Positions 61,337 to 64,000 of a DNA stretch of 64,000 bases are shown here, in pieces; position 1 is the stretch's first letter, and each line of letters starts with the position of its first letter. Location: the NCBI GenBank assembly GCA_021295655.1, contig JAGWBX010000007.1:18974-82973 (forward strand). Direction: 5' to 3'. A program made the position numbers and the translations under genes. The stretch comes from Candidatus Latescibacterota bacterium (GTDB lineage: Bacteria; Latescibacterota; UBA2968; GCA-2709665). The notes beneath the pieces were generated by a model. That model was given only the letters and a program-made list of their open reading frames with translations, did no database searches and was not told the origin of the DNA.

Positions 61337-62704
61337 ATGGAAAACCACTACGATGTGATTGTAATCGGGAGCGGACCCGGTGGCGAGGGGGCGGCGATGA
61401 AGGCGACCAAGGAAGGGAAGCGGGTCGCCGTGGTGGATGCCAGGTCCCTGGTGGGTGGGAGCTGCACCCATCAGACCACAATTCCAAGTAAGGCGCTGAG
61501 GCACACCATCCAGAAACTCGTCGATACGGGCCGATACGGCGACTCCCTGTTTCCGGATCTTCTGCGGGCGGCGGAGGGCGTGATACGCCAGCAGGTCGAT
61601 CTGCGCAAGGGATTCTACGCCAGGAATTTCGTGGACGTCATCCACGGCCGCGCCTCGTTCGAGGACAGCCACGGCATCCAGGTCCGTCTGCAGAACGGAG
61701 GCGTGAGGCACTATCGCGCGGACGGTTTCGTCATCGCCACCGGCGCAAGGCCGTATCATCCGCCGGACGTGGATTTTTCGCATCCCCTTATCGTGGACAG
61801 CGATTCGGTTCTGGAGTTCAAGGAACATCCAAGGTCCGTGACGATTTACGGCGCGGGGATCGTTGGCTGCGAGTACGCGTCGATTTTCAGAGGCTTGCAG
61901 ATCAAGGTGAATCTGATCAACAGCCTGGACCGTCTGCTGACGTTCCTGGACGACGAGATTGTGGACGCGCTGAGCTATCATCTGCGTGAACAGGGTGTGC
62001 TGATCAGACACAACGAGGAATACGAACGTGTGGAGGCGGACGATCATGGCGTACGCCTCCACCTCAAGTCCAAGAAGGAAATCCTCAGCGACTGCCTGTT
62101 CTGGGCGCAGGGGCGGACCGGGAACTCGGACGAAATGGGACTCGAGGAGATCGGCATCCAGCGGGACTACCGGGGCACGGTTGTCGTTAACGAGTGCTAC
62201 CAGACGGCGCAGAGCCATATATACGCGGTGGGCGACGTGGTGGGGTATCCCAACCTGGCCAGCGCAGCATACGACCAGGGGCGATTTGCGGCCGCGCATC
62301 TGGTTTTCGGCGAGTGCGAGGCCCACCTGGTCAAGGACATCCCCGCGGGGATCTACACGCTGCCTGAAATCAGTTCGGTGGGAATGACGGAGCGAGAGTT
62401 GACTGCGAACAGGATTCCCTACGAGGTTGGCCACGCTTCGTTCAGGCACCTCGCGAGAGCGCAGATTACGGGCCGGACCACGGGAATGCTGAAAATCCTG
62501 TTCCATCGGGGGACGCTGGAGATTCTGGGCATTCACTGTTTCGGATCCGAGGCATCTGAAATTATCCACATCGGCCAGGCGATTATGGCGCAGAAGGGCG
62601 GCGGCAATACCCTCATGTACTTCATCAACACAACGTTCAACTATCCTACGATGGCCGAAGCCTACCGGGTGGCGGCACTTAACGGGCTGAACCGGGTGAG
62701 ATAG
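61337..62704 (+). CDS. sthA: soluble pyridine nucleotide transhydrogenase
   Basis: 455 residues from the ATG at 61337. Two dinucleotide folds: [18 protein letters not shown] and [17 protein letters not shown]. The redox site reads [16 protein letters not shown], with Thr where lipoamide dehydrogenases have the second Cys; this is the SthA/UdhA signature ([13 protein letters not shown]). The late IYAVGDVVG and C-terminal [23 protein letters not shown] also match. It balances NADPH and NADH in the cytosol. Confidence 0.93.
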   Translation: MENHYDVIVIGSGPGGEGAAMKATKEGKRVAVVDARSLVGGSCTHQTTIPSKALRHTIQKLVDTGRYGDSLFPDLLRAAEGVIRQQVDLRKGFYARNFVDVIHGRASFEDSHGIQVRLQNGGVRHYRADGFVIATGARPYHPPDVDFSHPLIVDSDSVLEFKEHPRSVTIYGAGIVGCEYASIFRGLQIKVNLINSLDRLLTFLDDEIVDALSYHLREQGVLIRHNEEYERVEADDHGVRLHLKSKKEILSDCLFWAQGRTGNSDEMGLEEIGIQRDYRGTVVVNECYQTAQSHIYAVGDVVGYPNLASAAYDQGRFAAAHLVFGECEAHLVKDIPAGIYTLPEISSVGMTERELTANRIPYEVGHASFRHLARAQITGRTTGMLKILFHRGTLEILGIHCFGSEASEIIHIGQAIMAQKGGGNTLMYFINTTFNYPTMAEAYRVAALNGLNRVR

Positions 62705-62866
62705 TGTTCTGATTCGGAAAAACCGCGAGAGATCGGCACACAACAAAGTGGTCCTTCGCGCCAGCCTGTCGCTCGCCCGGTGGCTGAGTGGGGTAAGTCG
62801 CTTCCGGGACAGGAGACCGCACCGGACGCCAAAGAAACAACCGGTCCTGATACACGATGGATAAGG

Positions 62867-63553
62867 ATGATTGTGCCCATGCGTGCGAATGCGGATTCAA
62901 CCGTCGTGAATCCGGATGTCATCTATATGGACAACCACCTGCTCGTGGTCCGGAAACCTGCGGGAATGCTTGTTCAGGGAGACCGTACGGGCGACCGGTC
63001 GCTTCTGGAAGACGGAAAGGCGTACGTGAAGGCGGCTTTCAACAAGCCGGGCGACGCCTTTCTCGGGCTGGTGCATCGACTGGACCGGCCGACGTCGGGC
63101 GTCATGGTTTTTGCCCGGACGTCCAAGGCGGCGGCCAGGCTTTCGGAACAGTTTCGTGCTCACAGGATCGGAAAGGTCTACTGGGCGCTGGTGCAGGGGA
63201 AGACGCCCCGGGAAGGCCGGATGGCGGATATGCTGTTGCGGACGGGACCATCCAGTACGGTCTCAGACAAAGGCCGGGAGGCGGTGCTCGGGTTCCGGCG
63301 ATTGCGGTTCGAGCGGGGGATTTCGTGGGTGGAGGTCAGGCCGAAAACGGGGCGGCATCATCAGATCCGGGTACAGTTCGCGCACCGCGGGCATCCCGTT
63401 CTGGGCGATCTGCGGTACGGAGCGAGAATCGGATTTCCGGAAAAAAGCCTCGCGCTCCATGCGCGGGCCCTCACGCTGTCGCACCCGACCCGCAAGGAGG
63501 AGATGACGTTCCAGGCGGCGCCGGAAGCGTTCTGGCCGTCGAGATTCCGGTAG
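62867..63553 (+). CDS. RluA-family pseudouridine synthase
   Basis: About 228 residues from the ATG at 62867 (62879 also possible). LVVRKPAGMLVQ, GLVHRLDRPTSGVMVFA (catalytic Asp in HRLDRxTSG), KVYWALVQGKTP and RPKTGRHHQIRVQFAHRGHPVLGDLRYG are family hallmarks. It modifies uridines in rRNA or tRNA; which site is not clear. It lies 160 bases downstream of sthA. Confidence 0.9.
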   Translation: MIVPMRANADSTVVNPDVIYMDNHLLVVRKPAGMLVQGDRTGDRSLLEDGKAYVKAAFNKPGDAFLGLVHRLDRPTSGVMVFARTSKAAARLSEQFRAHRIGKVYWALVQGKTPREGRMADMLLRTGPSSTVSDKGREAVLGFRRLRFERGISWVEVRPKTGRHHQIRVQFAHRGHPVLGDLRYGARIGFPEKSLALHARALTLSHPTRKEEMTFQAAPEAFWPSRFR

Positions 63554-63654
63554 CGCGATCCCTCGGAACAATGGCCGCAAGAGGCCCAAAACGGATATGA
63601 AACTGCATCAAGATCCCCGATGATTACCCGGGAAAGAGCGAGAACATGATGGTT

Positions 63655-63840
63655 GACAGCCCGTTGAAAAAGCCCATCCGGGCTACAGCCGGACCACCGA
63701 CGACCCTTCGACAGGCGTATTTCGACAGGCTCAGCACAAGCAGTGCAAGCACCACAAGCAGGGCGGCGGCTCAGGGACCGCAGGCTCAGGACAGGGCACA
63801 GGGTTCGGCTCGGCTTCTGCGACTCCCCGCAAGGGGGGAC
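63655..63840. repeat. truncated family-2 MITE end plus GTCGAAGG-type repeats
   Basis: CAGCCCGTTGAAAAAGCCCA with CCGGGCT matches the end of family 2. It runs into TTTCGACAGGCTCAGCACAA and related repeats similar to those at 9.5, 37.0 and 60.6 kb. No gene. The remaining bases to the right edge hold nothing recognised. Confidence 0.6.
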
Positions 63841-64000
63841 TGATCAGCCTCAACAGGCACAAAACAGCGATCCTGTTGCAGGGCGCATCGCCGAGAAACA
63901 ACGTAACAACTGCAGGATCACGGCCTTACGACATACGCCGTTTCGCACCGATGCCTTGTGTGGCTTTTGTGCTTTTTGTGGCCAAATTGACGGTTATCTT

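Noticed and set aside
61310..62746. Minus-strand frame of 478 codons
   Set aside because: Shadow of sthA, which has complete redox and dinucleotide motifs on the plus strand.
1..64000. CRISPR arrays, rRNA and tRNA genes
   Set aside because: No regularly spaced short direct repeats and no rRNA-like sequence were seen. I found no convincing tRNA cloverleaf by eye, but a tRNA search program would be needed to exclude one.

Overview
The window looks like a chromosomal segment of an uncultured, GC-rich Gram-negative-type bacterium. It has a TonB-dependent receptor, a DUF5916-type outer-membrane barrel, a dockerin-like fragment, a phytanoyl-CoA-type dioxygenase, SelA-like PLP enzymes, a heparinase-like protein, a CehA/McbA-type hydrolase and a ThuA-like protein. 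That mixture recalls candidate phyla such as Latescibacterota or Poribacteria, but this is inference from gene content only. Most genes lie on the minus strand.

Region 1 (1.3-14.9 kb, minus strand) is the most interesting part: an apparently uncharacterised double-glycine peptide (bacteriocin/RiPP-like) locus. Four tandem small genes with strong ribosome binding sites (13.3-14.9 kb) encode peptides whose leaders carry an Leu-Pro dipeptide exactly 19 residues before a terminal Gly-Gly. Three of the leaders are 37 residues long. Downstream, in transcription order, are two alternating sets of a DUF3267 putative membrane zincin and a CPBP-family membrane protease (one CPBP internally deleted). 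Next come an ABC exporter fusing cyclic-nucleotide-binding domains to a C39 peptidase, an HlyD-type adaptor, a parvulin-like PPIase, and two more CPBP proteins. All four CPBP copies begin M-x-YPNL-x-Q. The likely logic is that the C39 domain cuts after Gly-Gly and exports the hydrophobic cores, while the CPBP and DUF3267 proteins give immunity or processing.

Region 2 (15-31 kb) holds degraded ORFs, gtrA plus a truncated DUF2723 gene, a possible PIN-domain toxin pair, a cupin, a methyltransferase and a SelA-like PLP enzyme. It continues with a DUF5916 barrel operon with two ABC half-exporters, a CrtC-like lipocalin, a CehA/McbA metallohydrolase and a dockerin-type fragment.

Region 3 (31-45 kb) has a pentapeptide-repeat membrane protein, a LolCDE/MacB-like ABC pair, and selD. 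selD is a selenoprotein gene with an in-frame TGA and a SECIS-like hairpin, so its 5' end is missed by simple ORF calling. Further on are trmB, a nucleotidyltransferase pair, ThuA, a non-canonical SDR, fetAB, an unassigned gene, a dioxygenase and dCMP deaminase.

Region 4 (45-64 kb) has a TonB receptor, a BCCT transporter, an operon joining two cation/proton antiporters to a small PII-like protein and a PTS-IIA protein, an unassigned catabolic-looking gene, a second SelA-like enzyme, a heparinase-like gene, cspA, sthA and an rluA-type gene.

Across regions 3-4 run two families of short inverted-repeat (MITE-like) elements whose ends supply stop codons to flanking genes. A ~195-nt sequence with conserved hairpins lies at the same distance upstream of fetA and of sthA, a candidate structured RNA leader.
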